64,000 bases of DNA, taken from contig ML976707.1 in assembly GCA_010015655.1 (NCBI GenBank), positions 92,575 to 156,574 on the forward strand, read 5' to 3'. Positions 35,955 to 46,638 of the stretch are shown piece after piece. The DNA comes from Bimuria novae-zelandiae CBS 107.79. Lineage: Eukaryota > Ascomycota > Dothideomycetes > Pleosporales > Didymosphaeriaceae. A program made the translations under genes and the position numbers. The notes beneath the pieces are model-generated. The model searched no databases. It was not told the DNA's origin and worked only from the letters and a program-made list of their open reading frames with translations. Within the stretch, counting starts at the first letter, position 1. Each line of letters opens with the position of its first letter.

Positions 35955-37499
35955 GAACATAAGCCACTCTTTACAGTGTATATCAGATGCAGCTTCATTA
36001 CAGAGTAACAAAGTCCGCTACCTACGAGAAACACTGACCCTTACACTTTTGCTACAGAACAAGCACTCTAAGATTCTTTCCAATCCAAAGTCGACTGATC
36101 TTCCAACCTGCAAGCCTAATATTCATGCATGTGCACCTTGGCTTTACAGCATATCCTACCCAGTTTCTCACCCTCCTTTTCACACTCTTTCTGCGCCGCT
36201 TCGCCTCGCACACTAAAGGCGGGGCCCTCACGAAGCGAAAAAAGTCTGCTAGCTCCATAAGTGCATTATAGAGAAGCTAGTGCGCGTAGACCAACCCTTT
36301 AATTAGCTTTCCGGGAACCTTCACCGATTATGCCGTGCGCAGGATTTCGTTTTGAGGCCGACTTAGGCGGAGGCTCATGAATTCCGAGATTTATTTCTCC
36401 TTTTGTGCGATCCATCGTTTGATGATATTGCATGCCACTGTAAGATCGGCAAGGACGTTTGGTGGTGCGGCGGCGGCTGAAGCATCGGCTTGGTTGGGAA
36501 TATCTGACATGGCGAGTGTCTCTGATAGGATTTAGTTTTCATCGCCGTGAGAAAGAGGACCGCACCTGCAAAAGTACCTATGGTAGATCGATTCTTTGGA
36601 ACACGGCCGTAATATCCACTTGGCGACGACGAGATTCCTACTCGGTTCAGTGGCTTGTTTTGATACCTTGAATGCCGTACGTTCGTGAAAGTTCGATGTG
36701 ATCGTGTCTATCAACAAGGGATACTTCATGTGATGGAGTTCTGCATCTACTTACCGAAGATGTTGAGTTGTTCACATTCGTCAAAATACCCACGATTCAC
36801 CGATGCGCACCATGCCCCATTAAATTGTAGCTTCTACAGACCAGAATAGTCCACTTCCAATTGGATTGTATTCAAGTGTTATGCTAACTTTGCTCAACGT
36901 CGCCCGCTTCTCAAGGTGGTGTATGACTCAACGAAATCAATTTTCGCGCATCCGTTCCGTGGTTGTAAGCGCACTGAATTTGACTATCGGGTGCCATATT
37001 CAGCACGGAGAACACCTAAACGAGCCGTCTGATATTCAACGTGCAAATGCACGCTAGTCAAGCATTGCCCTCGTAGTCAGGCACGCGCAGCTTTTGGAAT
37101 AGACCGTTATTCTTTTAGTGGCCTTTGATGTTATCATTAATTCATTACGTATGCTATGCCTTACTGTATTCCCTCACTGGGTCATCACTCTTGGAGAATA
37201 TTTAGGGGTTCTTATAGGTGAACAAAGACCGATGACCTTTGAACTTCTCGTAGTGGATCATAGCATAGTGAAGTGTTGAGACCATGGCGCATCGACCTCC
37301 TATCTATCACGAGTGACACAGCTAGTTCTTATAGCTTTTTATCGAACACGCAACGCACTGACCAACCCATATTCACGTTAAACAACATCGACGACCGAAA
37401 GAGCCCACGGCTCTGCTAGGCTAAGTTCCTGCTACCCCAGTCTTACACTTACTCGCAAACCCTATTGCTTACCATAAATACACATCTAATATCATCAGA
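35951..37499. other. Gene-poor spacer
   Basis: About 1.5 kb of moderate-GC sequence with no convincing gene. Short frames at 36052-36258 (minus) and 36459-36671 (plus) lack coding character. A 39-codon frame on the minus strand is listed separately. Confidence 0.45.
36391..36510 (-). CDS. Possible small ORF or first exon
   Basis: ATG at 36510 opens a 39-residue frame (MSDIPNQADASAAAAPP, then a helical TVACNIIKRWIAQKEK end) that stops at 36391. The Ala/Pro-rich start followed by a short helix resembles the start of the 37500-37937 protein. It may be a first exon, a relic of the same gene family, or chance. Confidence 0.2.
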   Translation of the reverse strand: MSDIPNQADASAAAAPPNVLADLTVACNIIKRWIAQKEK

Positions 37500-37937
37500 A
37501 TGTCCATCAACGACCCCACAACAGCCGCGCTCGTCAACCTTTCTCTAACGAATAACCCAGCGACCCCTCCAGCCGCGACCCAAGCAACCAAAGCTCTTCG
37601 ATCCCTCTGCAACGACATCGCCGACTTGATAAGCCAGCCAGAGCTCAGAACCGACGGCATACCCCTCGCTGATCAGCGCCAGTACCTCTTCCAGCACCTC
37701 ATGGCCTACTTGATGCGCCGCCAGACGATATTCACTAATTACAAACAGATCCTCACTGGCAAGGGTACGAAATATGCGGGCTTGGCTGCAACCGAGGCAG
37801 AGCTTGTGTGGCAAGAGGCTGAGCAGGATCTTGGGTGGACGCTTAGGATAAGCGTCGAGAATGAAGTGTTCGACGAGGAACAAATCAAGAAGCTGAGGGA
37901 GTTGACGGAGCCGCACTTTGATTGGAGTGGAGTTTGA
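37500..37937 (+). CDS. Small hypothetical helical protein
   Basis: A 145-residue single-exon frame with a clean start (CATCAGAATGTCC) and ordinary codon usage. The first 30 residues are Thr/Asn/Ala/Pro-rich. The rest is predicted helical by inspection, with the segment LFQHLMAYLMRRQTIF followed by TNYKQIL, and an acidic C-terminus (EVFDEEQIKKLRELTEPHFD). There is no signal peptide or membrane segment. No known domain was recognised. The RRQ-IF-NYKQIL block resembles RKQLFHQYKEIL in the 39529-39792 frame, which suggests a local family. Short AT-rich flanks separate it from the hAT-like element to the right. Confidence 0.6.
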   Translation: MSINDPTTAALVNLSLTNNPATPPAATQATKALRSLCNDIADLISQPELRTDGIPLADQRQYLFQHLMAYLMRRQTIFTNYKQILTGKGTKYAGLAATEAELVWQEAEQDLGWTLRISVENEVFDEEQIKKLRELTEPHFDWSGV

Positions 37938-38139
37938 TGGACCCCAGGGAAGGTGTTCTTGGTCTCGAATACGTCGAGCAGGGGAAAGAGAAGTGAAACG
38001 CGGACAGATTGGGGTTTTGTCAATCTTGAGCTTTGAATGTTTGTAGTTGTCATCTTTACCTTATACGGCGAAGGGGCCTACTCATGGAATGTTACAACAG
38101 GATATCTGCGATCCCGTTTGTATGTTTTGTTAGATCATT

Positions 38140-38973
38140 CAGCGCTGCCAACGAATCGAACAGGATCCGAACAAGGTACTTGTTCGTTCGTTCGGCCCAC
38201 ATACAAATGTACGTACGTTCGAGACGACTCGAACAGGAGCGTCTTCGAACAGTACAACGAACGTTTGGCCGAACGTTCGTATATATACAACTTTCCTAAT
38301 TAGGAAGGAGGTTGGTGTTGTGGTCGAGAAACTGGCTGCCGTCCACCAGCTGGATGTTTTGGCCGGCATCCTTCTTGACGACGTGGTTGAGGAGACGTTT
38401 GCCTTGCCAGAGGCGGGTCCATACAATAGGAAAACGAGCTCCGGACGCTTTCAGCTCGCCGGGAAACTCATGCGTAGGAGCGACGGACTCCACTTCAGAT
38501 GGCGAGTCATCCAAGCTCTCGAAGCTCTCCGCCATCGCCATGACAGCTGCCGTACGTGACCCGGCATGGTGATAGCTGTCAAATGCCAGCCGGGTTGACT
38601 GGGTCGACTGGGTCGACTGGGACGACTGCGAGCGGGTAACAAATTGATCCATAACAAGATACGCTCACGGCTGACAATGGGAGACAGTGGGAGGCACGTC
38701 GACGAGAAAACTCAGAGTTTTCTTCTCCTACAAGAACGTTGCACAAGGCCAGCAGAACAAGGTAATACTCCACCAATTAGGACAGAATCCCCATACTAAA
38801 TCGATCAAAAGTAGTCCCGAACAACCGAACAACCGAACGTTTGGCTCTAATAATGCGTTCGTTCGAAGCTCTGTTCGACTCACCATGCCTGTTCGTTCGT
38901 TCGATCCAAAACACCAGAAAACGCCGTTCGGATCGATTGTTCGGATCGAACGTTCTGTTCGTTGGCAGCGCTG
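38140..38973. mobile_element. hAT-like non-autonomous element with GAACG-rich subterminal arms
   Basis: Both ends read inward CAGCGCTGCCAACGAA (16-bp inverted repeat; CAG-type start as in hAT elements). The first 145 bp and last 155 bp are packed with GAACG/CGTTC words in both orientations, including mirror-matching segments AACGAACGTTTGGC (left) and CCGAACGTTTGGCT (right). Subterminal repeat clusters of this kind are typical of hAT transposons. Possible 8-bp flanks are AGATCATT (38132-38139) and TGATCATT (38977-38984, displaced by 3 bp). A minus-strand frame of 118 codons fills the middle. No transposase catalytic motif was seen. Confidence 0.6.
38296..38652 (-). CDS. ORF inside the hAT-like element, function unknown
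   Basis: A 118-residue frame within the inverted-repeat element. It begins with a repetitive Ser/Gln/Thr tract (SQSSQSTQSTQST), encoded by a GTCGACTGG-type 9-bp tandem repeat, and continues with a basic region (WTRLWQGKRLLNHVVKKDAG). It could be the N-terminal remnant of a transposase in an internally deleted element, or captured host sequence. There is no recognisable BED finger or RNase-H fold. Confidence 0.3.
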   Translation of the reverse strand: MDQFVTRSQSSQSTQSTQSTRLAFDSYHHAGSRTAAVMAMAESFESLDDSPSEVESVAPTHEFPGELKASGARFPIVWTRLWQGKRLLNHVVKKDAGQNIQLVDGSQFLDHNTNLLPN

Positions 38974-39528
38974 AGCTGATCATTTCTTAACTACTGATTC
39001 AACTAAGATATTTGTACTAGTAAAAAGACGCCTATCGTTGATTTTTACTCAAAGAACGAGCTTAACTCAATTGTAAGCATACGTATGGTAGTTTTTATCT
39101 CTAACTCAATGCCATACGGGGCGTACGTAAACTTACTGGGACGCAAACGCTGAATGCACCAGCATTTAACAGTTGAAACTAACCACACCATACACATATA
39201 AGTTTCATGACTCTGTCACAGTCAAGTCGCCCATCATCACCTATGGCGTGATTCAGCGCCCAGTCTCCACGACTAACATTCTAAAAGCCTTATATAAACC
39301 AACCCTGTACGACCTATGGCTCCCCTAGACAACTAAATGTAGCACACACAACAGACTACAACTGCCTTCGCCAACCCTTATACAAACAACAAACTAACCT
39401 AAACGCACCTCACCACAGCCCCTCGCCCACCATGCCCTTCGTAGATAACTCCACCTCCGAGGGCTTCTGCCACAACCTTAACATAATATTCCCTGCCAAG
39501 CTCAACCTCCTTGAATGCCACCATTACG
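38974..39528. other. Intergenic region
   Basis: About 550 bp of unique-looking sequence. A 55-codon plus-strand frame from ATG 39432 (MPFVDNSTSEGF...) ends at 39599 and overlaps the next gene in another frame. It may be an upstream exon or a frame-shifted part of that gene. Confidence 0.4.
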
Positions 39529-39792
39529 ATGTTGGCCCCACAATGGACACCATCCACAAGCTCATCCGCAACCGCCCAACCGCCACCCCCCACCCTTTCT
39601 AAAACTATCCACAAAAAGCTCCTCACACTCCTTCACACCCGTAAGCAGCTATTCCACCAATACAAGGAGATTCTCGATTTTGTCCACCCAGAGAAGTGGT
39701 ACGATCTAGACGACCCGTTTAATAATGATGTGGAACTCGGAATGGATATACACTATTTCCAGTCGTCATGGTGGTATATGGACAAATTATAG
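39529..39792 (+). CDS. Small hypothetical protein, possibly truncated
   Basis: An 87-residue frame from ATG 39529. A Pro-rich start (PQWTPSTSSSATAQPPPPT) is followed by a helix KKLLTLLHTRKQLFHQYKEI and an acidic aromatic end (EKWYDLDDP...FQSSWWYMDKL). The helix resembles the equivalent block of the 37500-37937 protein. The N-terminus is uncertain: a longer open frame lacking ATG extends to 39511, and an overlapping frame starts at 39432, which raises the possibility of a frameshift. It is not assigned to any known family. Confidence 0.4.
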   Translation: MLAPQWTPSTSSSATAQPPPPTLSKTIHKKLLTLLHTRKQLFHQYKEILDFVHPEKWYDLDDPFNNDVELGMDIHYFQSSWWYMDKL

Positions 39793-40666
39793 GGGTGCTT
39801 TTACTTGGAGGTGGAAAAGTGTGGGCGGGCAAATAAGGACAACAAGCTGTATTGCTATCTGCGAAAAGAAGAGTGAGGAGTCTGTCGAGGAAGAAAGGAG
39901 AGGGCGAGAGCTTTATCTTGAAGTAAGTGGTCCGTGCGCGTAGATGGAACCTTCTACACACACAACCTCTGACATAAGTCACGTGGCTACAATTTGTTGC
40001 CGTCAGTCGGATCCCTGGCCGGCCTTGCAATACCCCCCCATTACGCGTTTGGGCGTTTTGCGGCGTTTCTNNNNNNNNNNTGGTGGCGGAGTTGAAGGGC
40101 AGGCCGTGTCGACGTTCGAATGGAAGCGGAGTGTGGATCCGAGACAGGGGCTTGTGTAAGGAGGACATATGGTTGGTGGGGATGCGGCGGCGGAGGAAGC
40201 TTAGAGCGTAGGTGTGAAATAAGGTGTAGGTAGGGAACTTTGATCTGGAGGATGGAGACTTGGAGATTCTGATTATTCAGAGGCGAGTTAGACGCTCACA
40301 GCGTGGACACCCGTCTGTGAAATAGCTTCACAGTCTTTGTAGAGCCGTAGAATCTATATCGCACACACTAGGTGACTAGCGTACACTTCTACTGCAATGG
40401 AGAGTTTGAAATCCTTTTATTCTACTCCGTCTCCATCCTGAACGCGGCATCTCTGCGGTATTTACGGCGCCATTCATCAAACATCCATAGCCCGACTAGA
40501 ATTTATTCAACATTTCATGGTCCAGCGTCTTCAAACACCTTTAGTAGACGACGTCCAGGAAAGTGGCATGCAGCTCGTGACAAATGATTTGAATCTGCCA
40601 CCCTTTAAGAAACCCGCTTTGATATTGGCACGATTAGCCTGTCCTCCCCAAAAAACGCGAAACCCA
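39793..40666. other. Intergenic region with assembly gap
   Basis: No convincing gene. It contains ten N at 40071-40080. The frames that span the gap cannot be trusted. Confidence 0.5.
40071..40080. other. Assembly gap (10 N)
   Basis: Ten consecutive undetermined bases. The true gap length may differ. Confidence 1.
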
Positions 40667-41476
40667 TCACTCTACCATCGCGTCATCACCAGTCTGCTGC
40701 CTTCCCAGCTGCACCCGTACTCTCGTCCCTCCCCCACCCCCCTCACTACCCTCTGAGTCCGAGTCCACCTTCCGCTTCCTCCCCCCACCTGTCCCCAGAG
40801 CAGGACTATCGCCCTCTCTATCGTAAACCCCCTCTTTGAGTCGCGCAACCACGTCGCCGCCTAGCACCCATTCAGCCAGGGTACAGGGTGTGCCAATATT
40901 TATGGAAATAGTATTCTATAGGTCGTGAACTTTTGCCAACTCTTTCCCTATCACCGCAGCTCCCTGCGCAGCAAGGCTCAATTCGTACGCTACGACTTCT
41001 TCGCACCGCGTATACATCTGCTGTCCCTCCCGTAGCAGTTCCTGCATATGCGTAAACGCAGCGTTTTACGCAGCGGGGAGGTGTATATCTTCGAGATGGG
41101 GCAATGTGGCTAAGAGGGGGTAGGTTGGGAGGAGCGTGGTGTTGAGGTAGACTGTGAGGGCTTTGTATAGTTCATGAACGGTGTATAGGACAGGCGGGGG
41201 CGTGAAAGAACCGGTTTCGCCGTTGAGGAAGATGTTAGGGACCATTTCTATTGTTGGGGTTAGTAGGTTGGAGTTGGTGGAGGAGGTGGAGGGAGGAAGG
41301 AGGCGTGTGATATGTGGGCATGTTTACGGGCATAGGGAGCTTAAATGTCAGGAGCGGAATTTTGTGGGCGCGGTGAAGACTCTGGTAATGTTATAGGTAG
41401 GAGGTGTGGGCGTGAAGGGGATGGTTGGACATATGGAAGGGTCGGTGATTCTCGCATGAATTTCTGCTAGATGCAT
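40667..41476 (-). pseudogene. Pseudogene of an unrecognised 269-codon gene, four in-frame stops
   Basis: From ATG 41476 to TGA 40669-40667 one frame stays coding-like for 270 codons but holds four stops. The first is TGA at 41350-41348 (after PTKFRS). The others are TAA (after SSLCP), TAA (after DIHLPAA) and TAG (after LAKVHDL). The three TAA/TAG stops are what CAA/CAG glutamine codons become by C-to-T in CpA context, the RIP change. The remaining protein is coherent: a Pro/Thr-rich N-terminus, a helical centre (MQELLREGQQMYTRCEEVVA), and a C-terminus with RKRKVDSDSEGSEGGGG that looks like a nuclear localisation signal followed by an acidic/Gly linker. Function unknown. An intron around CTAAC...AATAG near 41245 could remove part of the N-terminal region but not the two central stops. 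Confidence 0.6.
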
Positions 41477-41605
41477 GCTATGTCGTCAAGCCCGTTAAGA
41501 CAGACTTCCAATCCCCCATCGGTTTGGCTCTCGGAGCTGTGCCCTAACCATTCCGGTTCTACGTCTTACACGCCTCCAACGCCGAAGATGCAGCCATCGA
41601 GCACA

Positions 41606-42419
41606 CTACTCATTCTCCCCCTTCTTAAACCTCTCCTCCCGCTCCTCCTCCCTCTTCCGCTCCAACTCCCTTACCTTCTTGGGCGGACTATCCTCAATCA
41701 ACTCGCTCTCATCGCTCAACCCGCTCCACTTGGGTAGCCCATCGGGGATATCCATAACACGCTGGCCGTAGAACATGTGGCAGCGGGGCTTGAACAAGGC
41801 GCGGTCTTCGTCAGTCTTGAGGTGGATGAGTGAAGGGAAGAGCAGGATCATGTTGCGGCCCTCGTCCATGATGGGGGAGTGGCAGAACGAGCACCGCACT
41901 TTGCACGGCAGCTTGTGCTCGATAGACTTCTCGGTGGGGTCGTACCACTCCAGGTCGTGGTGGCCGTTGGTGAAGTTGATGTCCGTCTTGTGGAAGATGG
42001 CGGCCCATTGGAAGGGAGCGGCTGTGGGTCAATCAGCATTCACGTTTGGAGAGAGAAAGGAGGCAAGGAACAATTGAAGAGAGTGACGTACCATGCTGCG
42101 TCTGGCACGTGGTGCAATGGCAGAGCTTGCTGTCCAGCGGCTCCCTCCTGCTGAGCTGATACTTGACCTTGCCGCAGTGGCAGTTGGCTTCGTATTTGGC
42201 ATCGAAGTCATCGTTCTTCTCGTGGATGCGATACGGCGGGCGCTGCTTCCACTCGCTGATGCCGGTCGTCGACTCGCCGCGGGCCTGGTTCTTGTCCATT
42301 CTCGCTGCAGGTGAAAAAGGTCGCGTGAGATGTGTAGTTATGAGACGGGCGCGTGGAATTGCTGGCGAGATGCGCGTTAGTGGGAGGCGACGGAGGGCGA
42401 AAGAAGAAGGGAAGGACAT
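41606..42419 (-). CDS. GFA/CENP-V-domain zinc protein, probably mitochondrial
   Basis: Two exons, 42419-42092 and 42021-41606, with a 70-bp intron (GTACGT donor, CCACAG acceptor); 247 residues. The domain is that of glutathione-dependent formaldehyde-activating enzyme (Gfa)/CENP-V. It has the first zinc site NCHCGKVKY (Cys80, Cys82), the second site CHCTTCQTQHG (Cys100, 102, 105) completed across the intron by APFQW, and the C-terminal RCSFCHSPI pair (Cys153, Cys156). The first 40 residues are Arg/Ser/Pro/Leu-rich without acids (ALRRLPLTRISPAIPRARL), as in a mitochondrial presequence. Initiation at Met41 would give a cytosolic form. The C-terminus ends in a charged helix (ERKREEEREERFKKG). 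The enzymatic activity of most family members is unproven. Confidence 0.88.
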
Positions 42420-42902
42420 ATGTACTTTGTGGTAAGGAAGTTTGTGCGTTTTTGTTTGAATTGGCAAGCGCAATGGCGGTTTTATTGCTGCGTCGCCCGG
42501 GTGATTTGGAGCTGTGGTGATCGGTACGTAATTGACGTCACCATGAGGTACACGCTTGCACAAGACGCCCACACGCGTATTATCCATGACCCGCGCATAT
42601 GCGACTTTGGAGATCGCATTTTACTTTCTCGATAGGCGTCCATGCTAAACTATTCAAAGACTACCGCATGAGCACGACATCTAAGGAGTTGTGCGCTGCA
42701 AGGGTCCCTTTTGGAAGTCGGCTTCCCACGCTCCTATAACAATGCAATATGCTCAAACCAAAACAATCAACGCTCAAGCAATAGTACGACTATGGTATCT
42801 TAAACACCGTGACATATTAAATCTACGTACCCCCCAACAGTTTTTGCGCCTCTTGCGTCTTCAGTCCGAACACATTGATCAAATAATCGAGCCTGTCCTC
42901 GG
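42420..42902. other. Intergenic region
   Basis: About 480 bp between the GFA gene start and the 3' end of the 5-phosphatase gene, containing the GFA promoter. No coding sequence seen. Confidence 0.5.
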
Positions 42903-45900
42903 TTAGTCAAGTTCAATGATACTCCTATGCATAGCAACTAACTTGATGTCTCCCGCGATCCTCCTCTTGACAGCCTCAAACTCCACCTCGACCTTATCAG
43001 CGACCGCCATCTGCGCCTTGGTATTGATCGTCTTCACGCGTAGCTTAAATCTCCCACTAACAGGCCGGTGGTCCGAGACCTTGACGCAGTCGTGCCTTCG
43101 GTACTCCGTCTGCTTGATCTTTCCCAACCCACGGTAAAGCACCCGGTCGCACCACGCTGGGGAGCGCTTCTTCTCCGACGTGTCGTAGGTATCCGTTCCG
43201 ACATCGTATTTGTACGTCGGCGCAAACAAAATGGGTGCTTCGTTGAAGGCGCGCAGCCGTAGTCCAGGGTTACGTTTCCGGGAGAGGAGAAGTTGGTCGC
43301 GTTCGAGAAGCTTGGTTAGGTTACCTTGCCGCACGGCGGTCACAACCGAGTCGCGCGTCATGGAGTCAATGCGGTAATTCAGGTCCCCGTTGAGGATGCA
43401 GATCTCGTGGTCGAGAATCATGGAGCCGTCTCCGCCGCCGACGAAGAAGTTTGTACAATCGCCTGGCGAGCGGTTTCGGGGGAGGGGTGCTGCTTCCATA
43501 ATTGAGGCTGCGTCGTTGTTCCGATGCTGTGTCTGCGACTGACCGGCCGCCAGATGGCAATTGATGAAACAGAGAGAAGAGTCGTCGATGAGGAAGCGCA
43601 CAACCAATGCACCCTTATTTCCAACACGACCACTGAAACCAAGCTTGATTTCAGCGGCGCAGACGTCACGGATCTTGGCACGCTCAGATCCCTTCACGAA
43701 GATGCAAGTAAAGAGACCGACGAGGTTGGCTGTGTGGAGGAGGACATAGTTCTGTCGGGGCGTATGTTCGTCCAAGACGCGAATGAGATGATCACGCCAC
43801 GCTCGGTACTGGTGAGACATGTGTTCATGTTCGGTAGCCTCCTTCGACTTCTTCTTCTTGAAGAAGCTCTTCGCCGTGATCTTCTTGTTTTCCAGATCTA
43901 CCAGCTCTTGGAATCCGAAGACAAGAATGTCGGGAGGGTCTTCAGGCTGTAGCAGTTCCCGGAAAAAATTCTGATCCTGCTCGTTATGTCTTAAATCGGT
44001 GGGTTTGGAAGCGCCGGCATTCCAGGTCATGACCTTGGCCGTAAGTTCCCGGAACTCGCAGTATTCGGAGTCGCGCTGATGCATTTGGTTTTCTACACTT
44101 GTCAGCTTGCTCGTGATGTCCAAGGACGAAACATTACCTTGCCAGTCGTCCTTCATCATGCCATCCCAAATGCGCAGGATGTTGTCAGAACCTAGGGTCG
44201 CGACCTGAAGGCGGTCCAGTTTCCATATGCTTGTCCGATCGGCTAGGATGCCAAAGATGATCTTCTCATGTGCTTTCCAGTCCTTCAAGACCTTCCAGGG
44301 CGTGCAGCTCGTGTCGTAGACATAGACCATCCCCGTGCTGTAACCGGCCCATAGGTGGTCACCGACGCCGACCAGCGAGCTTATTTTGTATAAGCTCACA
44401 CTGATGATGCCCAAGCACTCGAACCCCTTTTTGGCGTAAATTGTTATTTTTCCGTCGTTGTGCCCAAAGTAGACTCGGTCTGGTTGGCTGCTCAAGATGG
44501 CGCCAGAGGTAACGTCGCCCACGTTCAACTGTGACAGGCCTCGATCTGTTAGTTCTTGAAAGTAATTGCCGTCACCGGTCCGTTTATAGACACGCAGCTC
44601 TCTTCCAAATGCTAACCACAGCTGTGATCCCGAAATCATAGAATAGGTATGTCCGGTACGAACGCGGTATGCGCAAGGCGTCTGCTGCAGAATCGGCGAG
44701 CCCGTCTCATCCGGTGGCCAGATGTTGAGTTTTCCTTCGTCGTCCAATGACCACATCTCAGCGGCATAGCGGAATATCTTCACCACGGGGGCTCCTTTAT
44801 GCGCCGTACTCTTAGTACACACAACACTTTGGGTCGGTATATCGATCTCATGCATCTCGCCAGTATTCATGCCAAGCCACAGGCGCTTGCCTTCGTCTTC
44901 GACGTCTTTTGCTGGCCGAAATGCCACCGAAGTTGCCTTGACCGTGTCACCATGCCCGACTTCCATCAAGATCCTGCCGTTCAGTACATTCCATACTTTG
45001 GTCACGTAACCAGTCGTACAGATGTATTCACCGCATATGGCGAAAAGTTTTGTCTCGTACCCTGTGGGTATTAAAGAGGTTCCGGAATCGAACACTGGGG
45101 GCCTGCGGTTGGCTTGCGAAGAGTCTGGATAGTCAGTCAGAGCAGCACCTGGCTTCTCATTTGCGGTATCGTCCTCGTCAGAATCGTAGTTGTACGGCTG
45201 AGATAGAGGCGCTTTCGATGTTTGCGCTGGAGGTGGAGCTGGACGTCTAAATTCACCCGAGTTCCGCGGTGGTGGTGGTCTGGGTGGCTCGAGGGATTTG
45301 TGAGGTTCTGCGGGAGCATTGGAGCTCATTATGGTTGTTTGCGATCTTCTCGGTGGTGGCATAAATCGGTTGTTCGTCTCGGCGACCATAGCAGCTGGAC
45401 GAAATGTGTCCATGGATCTTCGCACCGGTGGTTCAGGGGGCGTCGGTCGCTGTAGAACCATGCTCTTGCGCATGTCCACGTTGTCCCTTTCCCTTCGCGC
45501 TGGCAAAACAGGACGATCCTCAGAGAAATCACTCTGGTTGCGTGATAGGGGTGCGGCCTTTGATGGCTGGTTGCTAAATATTGCTCGCGGATTCGACGAC
45601 GATAGCTTCTCAGCGACTGCGTGATGCAATGGCGGTGTAGGGAAATATCCGTCTCTGGATGTAGTGAAGCGCTTCGGGGGACTGGGGTCCTTTGCCGGCG
45701 ACAGTTCTCCTCCACTGCTGCTGGGTGGCGTGCTGAATGGCGACACATCTTTTCTTCCTCTTTCTGCGTCATGTCCTGGGGCCAGTGTCAATCTAGCCGG
45801 CGGCTCCGCCGAGTGCGATTTCCCGGCTATCTTCGGTTTGCCGGCGCGATTCACTGGGGGCGGGACTGGCGGCGTAGAGACACTGTTTCGGTCAAAAAAG

Positions 45901-46638
45901 CCGCTCTTGCGCGCATCGACCGACGGGCTGGCAGAGTGGTTGGGGCGAAAGACGGGTTTCGACTCTAGCGGTAGAACGGGAGTGTTGTCTCGACTGGGGT
46001 TCTTGAACGGCTTCGTACAGTTCGAGGCTACCGGACTCTGTGAATCGTTCTCCAGTGATGTATGGATCGAATTACGTGAAGGAAGCGGCGAGTGGAGTTG
46101 CGTTCCGGGCGACTTGGGAGGGGGCGGCGACGCGGGCGACTGAACAGTCACCTTGGGCGGAGATCTGGTGGGTGATCTCGGCGGTGAAAAAGCCACCATG
46201 GACGACGGACGTTGCTTCGATATGCTCCAGGGTGACCGTATGCTCCTCCCTCGCGGTGTGGCAGGACCATTCCCGCTGACGTCCAGCAAGTTCGATGTCG
46301 AATTCCGCCCGCCGTTTTGCCGCGCGATATCCAGCGACATGCGCCCATCCCTCTTGCTGTCCTCCGCCACACCCAGTCGCTCATTACCGGCAGGCGATGG
46401 TAGTCGCGGGCTTGCGGATGCGGGAGCTTTGTTTGCGCCGAGGTTGCTTTCGAAAAAGCTGCGGAGGGAGGATACGGGTTTCTGTGAAAGTCAGAGAGTA
46501 GCCTTTTGCAGCACGAAGTCACTTATTCAATACAGCCTGGATTTACTTCGGCCATGTTGCAGTGACACGTGGTGGGGGAGGGAAGTCACGTACGATGGAC
46601 GAATCATCAGTCTTTTCCTCAGGTTTGGAGGGCTCCAT
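42903..46638 (-). CDS. WD40-repeat inositol-polyphosphate 5-phosphatase
   Basis: Two exons: 46638-46594 (15 codons, MEPSKPEEKTDDSSI) and 46481-42903, joined across a 112-bp intron (GTACGT...TTCACAG); 1207 residues. Residues 1 to about 475 are Pro/Ser-rich and disordered, with many PPxP motifs suited to SH3 partners. Residues about 480-830 form WD40-like repeats (LFAICGEYICTTGYVTKVWN; DNILRIWDGM). Residues about 830-1170 are the IPPc catalytic domain: MTWNAGA, FGFQELVDL, GNKGALVVRF, FINCHLAAG, LNGDLNYRID (near 1045), PAWCDRVLYRG and SDHRPVSGRF (near 1149), so all Mg-dependent catalytic motifs are present. Such enzymes remove the 5-phosphate of PI(4,5)P2 and PI(3,4,5)P3 at membranes. The WD40-plus-IPPc arrangement resembles plant 5PTases and filamentous-fungal homologues rather than SAC-containing synaptojanins. 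Confidence 0.93.

Noticed and set aside
38140..38973. CRISPR-like reading of the repeated GAACG words
   Set aside because: The words are short, in both orientations and unevenly spaced, with no spacers; a eukaryotic transposon end explains them better.
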